Source: Acidithiobacillus sp. | Lineage (GTDB): Bacteria; Pseudomonadota; Gammaproteobacteria; Acidithiobacillales; Acidithiobacillaceae | Length of the DNA: 64,000 nt | Assembly: GCA_028697715.1 (NCBI GenBank) | Contig: JAQVDS010000007.1 | Coordinates: forward strand, 1-64,000 | Reading direction: 5' to 3' | Shown: in pieces, positions 1 through 8,767 of the stretch | Numbering within the stretch: the first letter of the stretch is position 1 | Layout of the letters: every line of letters begins with the position of its first letter | Notes under the pieces: generated by a model | What the model was told of the DNA's origin: nothing | What the model saw: only the letters and a program-made list of their open reading frames with translations | Databases searched by the model: none | Translations under genes and position numbers: made by a program

Positions 1-111
1 AGCTTGCTGGAGAAGGCAACAACTTTCATGAACGGGCTACGCCAAATGCCCGAGAAAGTCGCACGCTATTTCCACCACCCCGCCGCACGCTATGCGATGT
101 TAGATATTTAA
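1..111 (+). CDS. C-terminal end of an unidentified protein (truncated by window edge)
   Basis: Frame 1 is open from the first base and ends at a TAA at 109-111, giving 36 residues of a C-terminus (…FMNGLRQMPEKVARYFHHPA… then RYAMLDI). I do not recognise the family. It runs in the same direction as the glycerate kinase gene 87 bases downstream. It could belong to the same metabolic cluster, but nothing in the fragment proves this. Confidence 0.5.
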   Translation, partial: SLLEKATTFMNGLRQMPEKVARYFHHPAARYAMLDI

Positions 112-198
112 GGGCCTGGTTAATAACCAACCCGTCTTCTATGGGGCAACTGCGCTACACTGACAAGACAATATGTCTGCCTCATCAACGGAAATATT

Positions 199-1365
199 AT
201 GCAGGTGCTGATCGTCCCCGACCACTTCAAGGGTTGTCTGACGGCGGGCGAGGCCGCTGCCGCCATGCAAGCGGGTTTTTGTGACATATTCCCCGATTGG
301 CAGTATCAGCGCTTGCCCCTTGCCGATGGCGGCGAGGGTACCCTGGATCTGCTTTTGCAGGTACTACCGGGAACACGGGTCGCGACCGTAGTGCACGATC
401 CACTTGGTCGCGAGATCCAAGCACACATTGGTATCGTCGACGGTGGTCACACCGCCATCCTCGAGATGGCGCAAGCTAGCGGCCTGCTGCTTTTGGATGC
501 CAAGGAGAGAGATCCGTTGCGCACCGCAAGCACAGGCACCGGCGAGATGATTCGTGCCGCGCTCGATCAAGGTTGTCAAAAAATCGTGATGGGCATTGGA
601 GGAAGCGCAAGCAATGATGGCGGCATGGGCCTACTCTCGGCCTTGGGAATTCGCTTTTACGATGTCGAGGGGCAAGTCCTGCCCCCCTGCGGCGCCGCCC
701 TGGCGCAAGTGCGTTCCATCGACGCTGGTCGTCTCGACGAGCGTTTGCAGAACTGCGGTGTTGAGATCATCTGCGACGTCGATAGCCCCCTGCTGGGAGA
801 CTCCGGCGCGACGCGGATGTTCGGCCCGCAAAAGGGAGCCGACCAGATTGCGATTGAAGTGCTGGAAAGCGGTATGAAAAATTTCGCGGACTGCATTGAG
901 CACAGTATCGGCCGAGACATCCGTCACATCCCGGGCAGTGGTGCCGCCGGTGGCGTGGGTGCCGCCTGCCTCGCCTTCCTGGGTGCCCGATTGCGTCCTG
1001 GCATCGACAGCATTGCCGATCTCATCGATCTCGATGAAAAAATCTGCGCCGCCGACTTGGTTCTCACCGGGGAAGGCCGCATCGACGCCCAGACCATTCG
1101 CGGCAAGACGATTGCGGGTATCGCCAAACGCTGCCAGCGCCTAGGGAAGCCGCTGATTGTCCTGGCCGGATCGCGCTCCGGCGAGACCGATGTGTTCCGG
1201 GAGCTGGGGGTGGATGTGATTCTCACCAGTCTTCCTCGCCTGGGAGAAGAGACCGAGCTATTCCGGGAGGGAGCCGATCACTTGCGCGAGACAGCGCGGA
1301 ATACGGCGGCACTGCTACGCTTGGGTGGGCGACTGTCTCTCACCAGCGCCCAAATTTTCGGGTAA
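199..1365 (+). CDS. glxK: Glycerate kinase (GlxK/GarK type)
   Basis: A 388-residue protein of the type I glycerate kinase family, which phosphorylates D-glycerate to 2-phosphoglycerate with ATP and feeds glyoxylate-derived carbon into glycolysis. The family signatures are all present: the VPDHFKG start, PLADGGEGT near residue 40, the MGIGGSASNDGGMG glycine-rich block near residue 130, and LTGEGRIDAQT near residue 290. The length is usual for the family. The ATG follows a weak GGAAA. The 3' end overlaps the convergent glcF by 51 bases. With glcDEF next door, it is the plausible end point of a glycolate to glyoxylate to glycerate route. The carboligase and tartronate semialdehyde reductase that the classical route needs are not visible here. 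Confidence 0.93.
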   Translation: MQVLIVPDHFKGCLTAGEAAAAMQAGFCDIFPDWQYQRLPLADGGEGTLDLLLQVLPGTRVATVVHDPLGREIQAHIGIVDGGHTAILEMAQASGLLLLDAKERDPLRTASTGTGEMIRAALDQGCQKIVMGIGGSASNDGGMGLLSALGIRFYDVEGQVLPPCGAALAQVRSIDAGRLDERLQNCGVEIICDVDSPLLGDSGATRMFGPQKGADQIAIEVLESGMKNFADCIEHSIGRDIRHIPGSGAAGGVGAACLAFLGARLRPGIDSIADLIDLDEKICAADLVLTGEGRIDAQTIRGKTIAGIAKRCQRLGKPLIVLAGSRSGETDVFRELGVDVILTSLPRLGEETELFREGADHLRETARNTAALLRLGGRLSLTSAQIFG

Positions 1366-2580
1366 GGCGTCGGCCAACAGTTCTAGCCAGTGTCGCACGG
1401 GCACAGCTGCCTCTTGCTGTAAGTGCAGCTGACAACCCACATTGGCGGTGGCAATGCAATCGGGCGCTTTTGCCTCCAGACAGGATAACTTGCGCTCGCG
1501 CAACTCCTTTGCGAGATCGGGCTGTAGCAGGGAGTAACTGCCAGCCGAACCACAACAGAGGTGAGCGTCCGCCACCGGTACCAGATCATAGCCAACGCGC
1601 TGCAACAGGGTTTCAATTTTTCCAGATATTCTCTGGGCATGCTGCAACGAGCAGGGAGAATGGAAGGCTACCTTCCTCTGGTGGGGAGCAAAGCTGGGAA
1701 ATTCAAATTTTTCTGCGAGCAGCCACTCGCCGGGATCACGAGCCAATTCGGCAATGCGCCGGGCCTTTTCGGCGTAGGCGGGATCATGCTGCAAGGCTTG
1801 GCCATATTCCTTGACCATTGCCCCACAGCCGCTGGCACTCACGAGAATGGCCCGCGCGCCCTGCTCTATCCAGGGCCACCAGGCGTCGATATTACGCCGC
1901 ATGAAGCCGAGCGCCTCCTCTTCCGCACTCAGATGCAAGCTGAGGGCACCACAGCAGCCGGCCGCGGCGGGAACCCGCCAGGGAATTTGCAGGTAATCGA
2001 GAATCTTCTGCAACGCAAGATTGGTGGCCGGCGTGCTGACACTTTGCACGCAACCTGCCAGCAACAGCACCCGAGCTTGCTCGGAACCCTGGTGATTCGT
2101 CGCAGCGGTCGACGCAGGGCAGTCGGGAATCCTTCGCGCCCAGTCCTCTCGCAGCACCTCCTTGACCCGTTGCGCGATCTGCAAGAATGGGCGCAGGCGC
2201 TGTGGATACGGGATGATGCTACGCAACAACGCGCGCTGCAGGCGCTCACTTGCCGGTCGACCGAGATGCGGCTCCAGATTGCGGCGGCCAATCTCCACCA
2301 GGCGTGCGTAGCGCACACCGGAGGGACAGGTCGTTTCGCAGGCGCGACAGAGCAAACAGCGATCCAGATGGGTCAGGCTTTCACTGCTGGTCGGCGCCCC
2401 TGCCAGAAACTCCTTGATGAGATAGATGCGTCCGCGCGGCCCATCGAGCTCGTCGCCCAGGATCTGATAGGTAGGACAAGTAGCCGTGCAGAAACCGCAA
2501 TGTACGCAGCTACGCAAAATCGCCTTGGCCTCGATCATATCCTCGTCATTGTGGAAATTCGGGGCGATCTCACATTGCAT
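1315..2580 (-). CDS. glcF: Glycolate oxidase iron-sulfur subunit GlcF
   Basis: A 421-residue Fe-S subunit of the membrane-associated glycolate oxidase (GlcDEF), passing electrons from the flavin subunits toward the quinone pool. Two 4Fe-4S motifs lie near the N-terminus: C25-x2-C28-x2-C31-x3-C35-P, and a second CLLCRACETTCP block near residue 75. The C-terminal half carries CCG-type motifs (AAGCCGALSLH and HLCCGSAGSYS), typical of GlcF and heterodisulfide-reductase-like subunits. It is the last gene of the minus-strand glc operon, 8 bases after glcE. Its 3' end runs 51 bases into the convergent glycerate kinase gene. Confidence 0.93.
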   Translation of the reverse strand: MQCEIAPNFHNDEDMIEAKAILRSCVHCGFCTATCPTYQILGDELDGPRGRIYLIKEFLAGAPTSSESLTHLDRCLLCRACETTCPSGVRYARLVEIGRRNLEPHLGRPASERLQRALLRSIIPYPQRLRPFLQIAQRVKEVLREDWARRIPDCPASTAATNHQGSEQARVLLLAGCVQSVSTPATNLALQKILDYLQIPWRVPAAAGCCGALSLHLSAEEEALGFMRRNIDAWWPWIEQGARAILVSASGCGAMVKEYGQALQHDPAYAEKARRIAELARDPGEWLLAEKFEFPSFAPHQRKVAFHSPCSLQHAQRISGKIETLLQRVGYDLVPVADAHLCCGSAGSYSLLQPDLAKELRERKLSCLEAKAPDCIATANVGCQLHLQQEAAVPVRHWLELLADALPENLGAGERQSPTQA

Positions 2581-2588
2581 TTTTCACC

Positions 2589-3650
2589 TCACAAATCCGC
2601 ATAGAGGCGGCCAGGATTGAGAATGTGCCGTGGATCCATGGCGTCTTTGACGCGTCCGTGCAAGATACGAAGAGGCTCAGACAGTGGAGGTAGGGGATGC
2701 GGGTTCGGTGCGCCCCGATACTGAATGGCATAGCCATTTCGACTGGCCGTCTGCGCGCGGATCTCTTCCGCACTGGCATCGCCGCGCAGCCAACGGATAC
2801 TGCCACCCCATTCCAACAGTTGCGGCAATTCCATCAGTACAGGCGGGGTACCGGTTGGCAGTGCCAGGCGCCACAGGGCTGATCCCGGAGCAAAAAATGG
2901 AAGTTGTTGATCCCGTAGCTGCGCCCAGAACTGTGTTGCTTCGGCGGGCAGGAGTAGATCCCCGCCCACGCACGCGCGTAGACCGGCAAGGGCGGACTCC
3001 GCGCCAGAAAAACGCAGATAGAGTTGCCCGTCCATCCAGGCAGAGGCGCTCAAGGGGATCGGCTGGGCCTCCCAACGCTGCATTTCTTTGATTGCCGCGG
3101 CCATTTGGCGCTCCTGCACGAAGGTCATGTGCCGCGCCGGGAGGGGCAAGACCTTGAGACTGAGTTCGAGCAATACCCCAAGGCTACCCTGGGCGCCCAC
3201 CATCAGCCGCGAAAGATCGTAGCCGGCCACGTTCTTCATGACGTGCCCACCAAAGCGCAGATCTTGCCCGCGCCCATCCAGGATTCGTACCCCCAGTAGG
3301 TGGTCGCGCGCGGAACCGGCGTACGGTCGCGCCGGGCCGGAAAAGCCGCAGGCGACAACCCCACCAATGGTAGAGTCTTCGCCATGACAGGGCGGCTCAA
3401 AGGCCAAGGTCTGTCCCTGCCCGGCAAGGGTTTCCTGCAGTTCGCGCAACCGAGTTCCGGCGCGCACCGTCACATAAAGCTCCGCCGGTTGGTAATCGAC
3501 AATCCCGCTATGTTCGCGCAGATCGAGTTCGGCGTCGGCGTCTACCGGACGACCATAAAAAGACTTGGTAGTACCTGCACGAATACGCAGTGGGCGCTGG
3601 GCGGCATAGGCATCCTGGACCTGCTCCTGCAAGCGCCCAGTGATATCCAT
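2589..3650 (-). CDS. glcE: Glycolate oxidase FAD-binding subunit GlcE
   Basis: A 353-residue FAD-linked subunit of glycolate oxidase. The FAD_binding_4 core is seen in RIRAGTTKSFYG near the N-terminus and in the EPPCHGEDSTIGGVVACGFSG block near residue 100. The open frame extends upstream to 3719, but that part lies inside glcD and looks like noncoding frame. The ATG at 3650 sits one base after the glcD stop (TGAGATG), which argues for translational coupling. It is shorter than GlcD and lacks most of the C-terminal domain, as usual for GlcE. Confidence 0.92.
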   Translation of the reverse strand: MDITGRLQEQVQDAYAAQRPLRIRAGTTKSFYGRPVDADAELDLREHSGIVDYQPAELYVTVRAGTRLRELQETLAGQGQTLAFEPPCHGEDSTIGGVVACGFSGPARPYAGSARDHLLGVRILDGRGQDLRFGGHVMKNVAGYDLSRLMVGAQGSLGVLLELSLKVLPLPARHMTFVQERQMAAAIKEMQRWEAQPIPLSASAWMDGQLYLRFSGAESALAGLRACVGGDLLLPAEATQFWAQLRDQQLPFFAPGSALWRLALPTGTPPVLMELPQLLEWGGSIRWLRGDASAEEIRAQTASRNGYAIQYRGAPNPHPLPPLSEPLRILHGRVKDAMDPRHILNPGRLYADL

Positions 3651-3651
3651 C

Positions 3652-5127
3652 TCAAAAGCGCTCCAGCTCGGGAAATGGCAGGACGCCCCCATGCACATGC
3701 ATGGCCCCCAACTCGGCACAACGGTGCAGGGTCGGTATGGCTTTTCCGGGGTTCAGGCGTCCTTCGGGATCAAAGGCTCCCTTGATCCGATGCATGGTCT
3801 CCAGCTCTGCAGCGGAAAACTGTACACACATGCTATCCAATTTCTCCACCCCTACCCCGTGTTCTCCGGTGATGCTGCCGCCTACCTCCACGCACAGGGC
3901 AAGGATCCGCTGACCAAAAGACTCCGCGGCAGCAATCTGCCCCGCTGCATTGGCATCGTAGAGAATCAGAGGATGCAGATTGCCATCGCCAGCGTGGAAG
4001 ACGTTCGCTACTGCGAGCCCGATTTCCTCCGACCATCGGGCGATCTGCTCCAGGACCTCAGCCAGGCGCCCGCGCGGGATGGTGCCGTCCATACAGTAAT
4101 AATCCGGCGCCATACGGCCCACAGCAGGGAAAGCCGCCTTACGTCCTTTCCAGAGCAGGGCACGGGTATCCGGGTCTCGGGCTACGCGGATGCTGTCCGC
4201 CCCTTGGCGGCGCAGAATCTCCTCGACCAAAGCAACACGTTCCACCAATTCCTCCGCACTCCCATCGAGTTCACAGAGCAAAATAGCAGCAGCATCGCGC
4301 GGGTAGCCGGCATGCACAAAATCTTCGGCCGCCTGGATGGCCAAGCGATCCATCATCTCCAGTCCGGCAGGGATGATGCCAGCAGCGATAATGGCACTGA
4401 CGGCATCCGCGGCAAGGCTGAGCTCGGCAAAGGCGGCCAGCAGGACTACGGTGTTTTCGGGGACAGGCAGCAGCCGTACCGTGACTTCCACCACGATACC
4501 CAGTAACCCTTCGGAACCGATGAACAAGGCGAGGAGATCATAGCCGGGTACATCCGGCGTCAGTCCACCGAGATGAAGGACTTCTCCATCGGCAGTGAGT
4601 ACCTCCAAGGCGAGGACATTATGTACCGTCAGTCCATACTTGAGACAATGCACGCCACCCGAATTTTCCGCCACATTTCCACCAATACTACAGGCAATCT
4701 GCGAAGAGGGATCGGGGGCATAATAGAAGCCAAAGGGTCGCACCGCCTCGCTGATGGCCAGATTGCGCACCCCCGGCTGGACGCGAGCAGTCCGATTTTC
4801 CAGATCGATATCCAGGATGCGATTCATCCGCGCCAAAGATAAAAGCACCGCGCCTGCCACCGGCCGCGCACCCCCGGAGAGTCCGGTACCGGCTCCGCGC
4901 GGAACGACCGGAATCTGATATTGCCGACACAGGCGCAGAAGTGTCTGTACCTCCTCGCGATCCTGCGGCAGAACCACGCATAGGGGCAGTTCCCGCAATA
5001 CCGAAAGCCCGTCACACTCGTAGGGTTGCAAGGATTCCCGGCCACTGCGCACGCGCTCGGCAGGCAGGGCCGCGGCCAGCGCCCGCAGAAAATCCTGCTC
5101 TGCCGGGGTATGCGTAGCCTCTTCCAT
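3652..5127 (-). CDS. glcD: Glycolate oxidase catalytic FAD subunit GlcD
   Basis: A 491-residue FAD-linked oxidase subunit that oxidises glycolate to glyoxylate. It carries the PCMH-type FAD site (VPRGAGTGLSGGARP, then IACSIGGNVAENSGGVHCLKYG) and the C-terminal FAD-linked oxidase domain, ending GEHGVGVEKLD and GRLNPGKAIP. The frame is open to 5259, but the ATG at 5127 lies three bases after the stop of the upstream kinase gene and gives the normal family length, so I chose it. It is the third gene from the 3' end of the five-gene operon. Confidence 0.95.
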   Translation of the reverse strand: MEEATHTPAEQDFLRALAAALPAERVRSGRESLQPYECDGLSVLRELPLCVVLPQDREEVQTLLRLCRQYQIPVVPRGAGTGLSGGARPVAGAVLLSLARMNRILDIDLENRTARVQPGVRNLAISEAVRPFGFYYAPDPSSQIACSIGGNVAENSGGVHCLKYGLTVHNVLALEVLTADGEVLHLGGLTPDVPGYDLLALFIGSEGLLGIVVEVTVRLLPVPENTVVLLAAFAELSLAADAVSAIIAAGIIPAGLEMMDRLAIQAAEDFVHAGYPRDAAAILLCELDGSAEELVERVALVEEILRRQGADSIRVARDPDTRALLWKGRKAAFPAVGRMAPDYYCMDGTIPRGRLAEVLEQIARWSEEIGLAVANVFHAGDGNLHPLILYDANAAGQIAAAESFGQRILALCVEVGGSITGEHGVGVEKLDSMCVQFSAAELETMHRIKGAFDPEGRLNPGKAIPTLHRCAELGAMHVHGGVLPFPELERF

Positions 5128-5129
5128 GG

Positions 5130-6461
5130 TCAGGACTCTCCGTGCAGGCGGCGACGCGCCAAGGCAAGGGCATCCGCATCGCCGACATTGCCCGGGAAAA
5201 TCACCACGGGCAGTGCCGGAAACTGCGGATGCTCCGCAGGACATTGCAGCACCGAACAACCCGGCAGGATCTGCCCCAAGACCCGGGCCTGACGCAAGGC
5301 CAACCCATGGCTCAGCACGTCATTGGAAGTGATACCGCCCTTGCTGATCAAAAATCCCAGGTCTGCAGGCATGGCCTGTAAGGCACGCATCAGGAGTGCG
5401 GATACCGCCACCCCAAAGGCAAGGCGCGTGTCTTGATCCGGAAATTGGCGTTCGACGCGGCTGGTGTAGAGCACAATGTCCTTGCCGCCGGCGTGGATGG
5501 CTTCTGCCTGTTGCCGGATTTCCGCGAGCTGCGCATCCCCCGCCGCGCCCTGACAGGCATCGACATCCACCTCGATCCCTTGCAGATCCGGTTCCGCCAA
5601 GAGGCGTTCTAGCTGTTCCGTCGTCTTGCGCACGTGTGAACCAACCAGGATCAGACCAGGACGGTTAGCGCGCACCCAGCGGTACATTTCCTCTGCCGGA
5701 ACCGGCTGCGGGGGCAAGTCAGCGAGCGCCGTCAGCAGACTGGCGGCACTGCGAAAGAGAAAGCGTTTTCCTTGCGTTACGGCCTGTTTGACGTCGCGGG
5801 CGAAGGCCGCCAGATCCTCTGGCTTTTCGGCATCTACGACCACGCAGACATTGCCCTGCAAAGTCAGCAGGCGCGGCAGACAACCTGCATGCAGTTCTGG
5901 CAAGGATATCCGCTGAACGCTGGAGGCGGGAATCCGGCCCTGGGTCTTTTCCGCGACGTAATCGGGGAGGTAACTGTGTTGGTAGGCAAAGACCGAATCG
6001 CGGGCAAATTCGGTCTCATGCGCGGGGATCTCCCGCCCGTTCTGACGTACGTAGTGTGTGCCATCGCGGGTAATCCGCCCGCCCTCAAAAAAGGCGGGTA
6101 CCAGAAAATGGGCATCGAAAGGCCCGAGAACCTCGGCCAGCACATCCGTTTCCAAGGGATAATGACCGCGCAGGGTAGAGTCCGAACGACTGACGAGAAG
6201 GGGCGGCGGACCCTCCGCATCGCTTTGCGCCAGCACCGTACGTAGATTCTCCGCAATTTCCCGCGTCACCCGCGCCGCCTCCGCCGCCGTCATCCCCCGA
6301 CTGTTGCTCAGGATAAAGCAGAGCGGTGATGGGTCCGCCAGCCCCTCGACCAAGGTCTGCACGTCCCAGCGCAGGAGCAGGGGACAGGAGTGCACCGTCT
6401 GCGAGCCGGTCGGGTCGTCATCGATGACGATAATTTTGCTGCTCGCCTCACCCATTTTCAC
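5130..6461 (-). CDS. DUF1537 four-carbon acid-sugar kinase family protein
   Basis: A 443-residue member of the DUF1537 kinase family, whose characterised members (OtnK, DtnK, LtnK) phosphorylate 3-oxo-tetronate or tetronates at O4. Family marks are the N-terminal IDDDPTGSQTVH, SRSDSTLRGHYP near residue 92, and the C-terminal FLISKGGITSNDVLSHGL and VVIFPGNVGDADALALA, which form the nucleotide-binding part. The usual partners of this family (PdxA2-type dehydrogenase, OtnC aldolase/decarboxylase) are absent. Instead it lies between a phosphoketolase-like enzyme (9-base gap) and glcD (2-base gap). The substrate is therefore unknown; a C3 or C4 sugar acid linked to glycolate metabolism is my inference. 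An alternative start is the ATG two codons in. Confidence 0.85.
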   Translation of the reverse strand: MKMGEASSKIIVIDDDPTGSQTVHSCPLLLRWDVQTLVEGLADPSPLCFILSNSRGMTAAEAARVTREIAENLRTVLAQSDAEGPPPLLVSRSDSTLRGHYPLETDVLAEVLGPFDAHFLVPAFFEGGRITRDGTHYVRQNGREIPAHETEFARDSVFAYQHSYLPDYVAEKTQGRIPASSVQRISLPELHAGCLPRLLTLQGNVCVVVDAEKPEDLAAFARDVKQAVTQGKRFLFRSAASLLTALADLPPQPVPAEEMYRWVRANRPGLILVGSHVRKTTEQLERLLAEPDLQGIEVDVDACQGAAGDAQLAEIRQQAEAIHAGGKDIVLYTSRVERQFPDQDTRLAFGVAVSALLMRALQAMPADLGFLISKGGITSNDVLSHGLALRQARVLGQILPGCSVLQCPAEHPQFPALPVVIFPGNVGDADALALARRRLHGES

Positions 6462-6470
6462 CGCCCCAGT

Positions 6471-8684
6471 TCAGGCCGACAAGGCCTGTACCCTAGCCAC
6501 GATGGCCGCGCTGGTCAGCCCATTGAATGCCATGAGCTCGCCCGCACTTGCCGTGGTTTCACCACGACGCCACGCCAGGATATCACGATGCTGGGCACGG
6601 CTACGCAGAAAGACCGGCTCCAGCGGCGCCGATCCGCCGCCGCTGATACCTAACAGGATCTCACCAGCAAACAACGCATAAAATTCGGCATCCGGCAGGA
6701 AATCTCGATCCGGTTCCGCCACGGTGTCGACCGCCACATCACTCTCCCGGTAGAGCTGGCGCGGATTGAGCACACTGACGATGCGCACCCCGTAGCCCTG
6801 CGCCGCCAGCTCGTCGCCTGCGGCAAAAACCGGCTGCAGAACCATATCTCCGGTGACCGCCAGGGTTACCGTTGCCCGCGTGCCCGTGCTTTCGTGCAAC
6901 AGTACCGCACCCCGCCGGATCGCCATCCGCGCAGTCGCCATATCCAGGTGAACGGGCAACGGGCTCTTGGAGGCAATGATCACCATCACCTTGTTCTGGC
7001 TCTCTACCGCATATTCGTAGGCGGCCTGCGCCGCATTGGCATCGCAGGGGTAGAGCAGAAAGACATTGCCATTGCGCATCTGCGCGGCAAAATAGTTCTC
7101 GATTTCGGGACGCTGATGGGTCCAGCCGTTCCGCCCTTGCTCCAGGGCACCTGCGGTGAACATGCAAACCACCGAAGGCGTCGGCCGCCGTAATTCCGCC
7201 ATCGCCTGCCCCACAGTCTGCACGATAGGCCAGCCGTTGATGGCAAAGGATTCGTACGACAACCAGAGGGAGCGACCGCCAAACAAGGCCAAGCCCGCGG
7301 CAAGACCGGCGCAGGCATCCTCGTTGAGCGGTTCATAGACCTGGCCGTTGGGCGTCTGGTTGTAGAGCGGGTCTTCCGTGGGATGGCGAATCTTCAGGGC
7401 ATCGTTGATGTTTTTCATCGCTGAAGCCTCGTTACCGTCGGCATTGGTCACCACAAAACGCCGATCCTGCTGGCCGAGCCAAGCCACCAGTGCGCCGAAG
7501 GCCGTAGCTGGCACCACCTGCTCGCCCACAGCGAAATCCTGCATTGGGAAGGAACCCAATGGCGCTAGGTCAAGAATCGTCTCCGTGACCACCGTCTGCG
7601 CGGCGGGGCCACCACCGGCGCGGCGGGCATTTTCCCGCACCAGAGCCCAGGCCTTTGGCGCCAGCGCCAGACGCTGCAAAGCGGCGTGGATCTCGGGGGA
7701 GTCCATAGTATCCTTGGGATACAGATTGTGGGATTTCGCCCCCGTGACATGCACGCCAGCGCCCTTGAGCTGCTTGAGAATGACGGCGGTGTGGCGCCCC
7801 TGCAAGGCCGAGTCTGCCGCCTTGGCCGTTGCCGCGAGCACTGCCTGCATGAAAGCGAGGCGCTGCGCGAGGGAAAATTTGGACGAATCTACATAGGGCC
7901 CAGACTGACTGGCGTCGTCAAAATCCTTGGCGTCGATCAGGATGACTTCATCGAAGTCATGCGCCTTCCAGTAGGCAATCATCTCGGCATTGCTCATGCG
8001 CGAGACCATGGAGTGGTGCTCCTGACTGAAGCCATTCCAGACCAGGATGGGCAGATAGTTGGTGACCTGCGGATAGGCAAAATGGAAGTGCTTCATGCTG
8101 CTCAGCACATAGGGTTCACCAAAGCCGCCGTCACCGATGGTGACGGGAAACAGGGTACCCGGATGCAACAGCGCTCCCGCCATAGCAAAGTGCTGCCCCT
8201 GCCCGAGCGGCCCCGCCGGTGCTAGGAGACCTGGGATAGCGCCGGAGAGATGCCCCAGTAGGCCGTGGCGCTCGCGAAAACGTGCCATGAAATCGCTCAT
8301 GTTCTGGATCTGCATGGCCTCCAGAGAACCATCGAGAAACATCGCGCTGTAGAATCCTGGCGCATGATGCCCTACTTCAGTCACGATATTGGTGTGTCCG
8401 AGCATGACCAAAGCCGCATAGATATCCGCGCTGGAGGCAAATCCCCCAGGGTGTCCGGACGACTTGGCGGCACAGACCTGCAGGGTGCAGTAACGCAGGG
8501 CGTCAGCGAGCAACAGGGTCTGATAGACGGCACTTTCGTCGGCGGGATCAGGAATCGCCCGCGACCCTTCCCGGATGACTGCTTCGCTTCCCAAACGGTC
8601 AAATTCTGGCCAAGCCTCGCCGTAGCAAAGCATGCCAGCGCAAAAATCGGGGGCGTGGGCGGGCAATGAAGGTACTTGTGTCAT
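6471..8684 (-). CDS. Phosphoketolase/transketolase-like ThDP-dependent enzyme
   Basis: A 737-residue ThDP enzyme. The ThDP/metal motif begins IGDGGFGEPYV and ends LPILVWNG about 30 residues on, a form closer to phosphoketolase (LPILHLNG) than to transketolase. The ERHGLLGHLSGAIPG and AGPLGQGQHFAMAGA stretches are also phosphoketolase-like. The C-terminal half has a LSYESFAINGWPIVQT block followed by a pyrimidine-binding-like domain. It is shorter than classical Xfp (about 790-830 residues) and lacks that family's usual N-terminus. Databases often label similar proteins transketolase or xylulose-5-phosphate 3-epimerase. It is the first gene of the glc operon, so a role in making or breaking C-C bonds around glyoxylate or glycolaldehyde units is plausible but unproven. 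Confidence 0.75.
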   Translation of the reverse strand: MTQVPSLPAHAPDFCAGMLCYGEAWPEFDRLGSEAVIREGSRAIPDPADESAVYQTLLLADALRYCTLQVCAAKSSGHPGGFASSADIYAALVMLGHTNIVTEVGHHAPGFYSAMFLDGSLEAMQIQNMSDFMARFRERHGLLGHLSGAIPGLLAPAGPLGQGQHFAMAGALLHPGTLFPVTIGDGGFGEPYVLSSMKHFHFAYPQVTNYLPILVWNGFSQEHHSMVSRMSNAEMIAYWKAHDFDEVILIDAKDFDDASQSGPYVDSSKFSLAQRLAFMQAVLAATAKAADSALQGRHTAVILKQLKGAGVHVTGAKSHNLYPKDTMDSPEIHAALQRLALAPKAWALVRENARRAGGGPAAQTVVTETILDLAPLGSFPMQDFAVGEQVVPATAFGALVAWLGQQDRRFVVTNADGNEASAMKNINDALKIRHPTEDPLYNQTPNGQVYEPLNEDACAGLAAGLALFGGRSLWLSYESFAINGWPIVQTVGQAMAELRRPTPSVVCMFTAGALEQGRNGWTHQRPEIENYFAAQMRNGNVFLLYPCDANAAQAAYEYAVESQNKVMVIIASKSPLPVHLDMATARMAIRRGAVLLHESTGTRATVTLAVTGDMVLQPVFAAGDELAAQGYGVRIVSVLNPRQLYRESDVAVDTVAEPDRDFLPDAEFYALFAGEILLGISGGGSAPLEPVFLRSRAQHRDILAWRRGETTASAGELMAFNGLTSAAIVARVQALSA

Positions 8685-8718
8685 GGTACTGGCGTCCCGT
8701 AGTCAGATCGTGTCCTTT

Positions 8719-8747
8719 AGGGTAGGAGAGATATGCATTTTCCGCAA
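8719..8747 (-). promoter_or_regulatory. Candidate promoter of the ThDP enzyme-glc operon
   Basis: On the minus strand, TTGCGG (8747-8742) and TACCCT (8724-8719) are separated by exactly 17 bases. The start codon at 8684 would follow a leader of about 28 bases. The -35 hexamer lies inside the putative IclR operator. The same TTGCGGAAA-N14-TACYCT layout recurs upstream of the MFS permease at 10860. Confidence 0.5.
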
Positions 8748-8754
8748 TAAGGTA
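8740..8754. promoter_or_regulatory. Candidate IclR-family operator, site 1
   Basis: TTCCGCAATAAGGTA is an imperfect dyad of the form TTCCG-N5-CGGAA. It lies in the 83-base gap between the divergent iclR-type gene and the glc operon. Two relatives occur upstream of the MFS gene, one of them a perfect dyad. It overlaps the -35 of the glc operon promoter, the expected place for repression. Confidence 0.5.
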
Positions 8755-8767
8755 TATATTCCACATT

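Noticed and set aside
1561-2604. 347-codon open frame on the plus strand
   Set aside because: It is the antisense shadow of glcF, which has clear Fe-S motifs; the plus-strand protein shows no family features.
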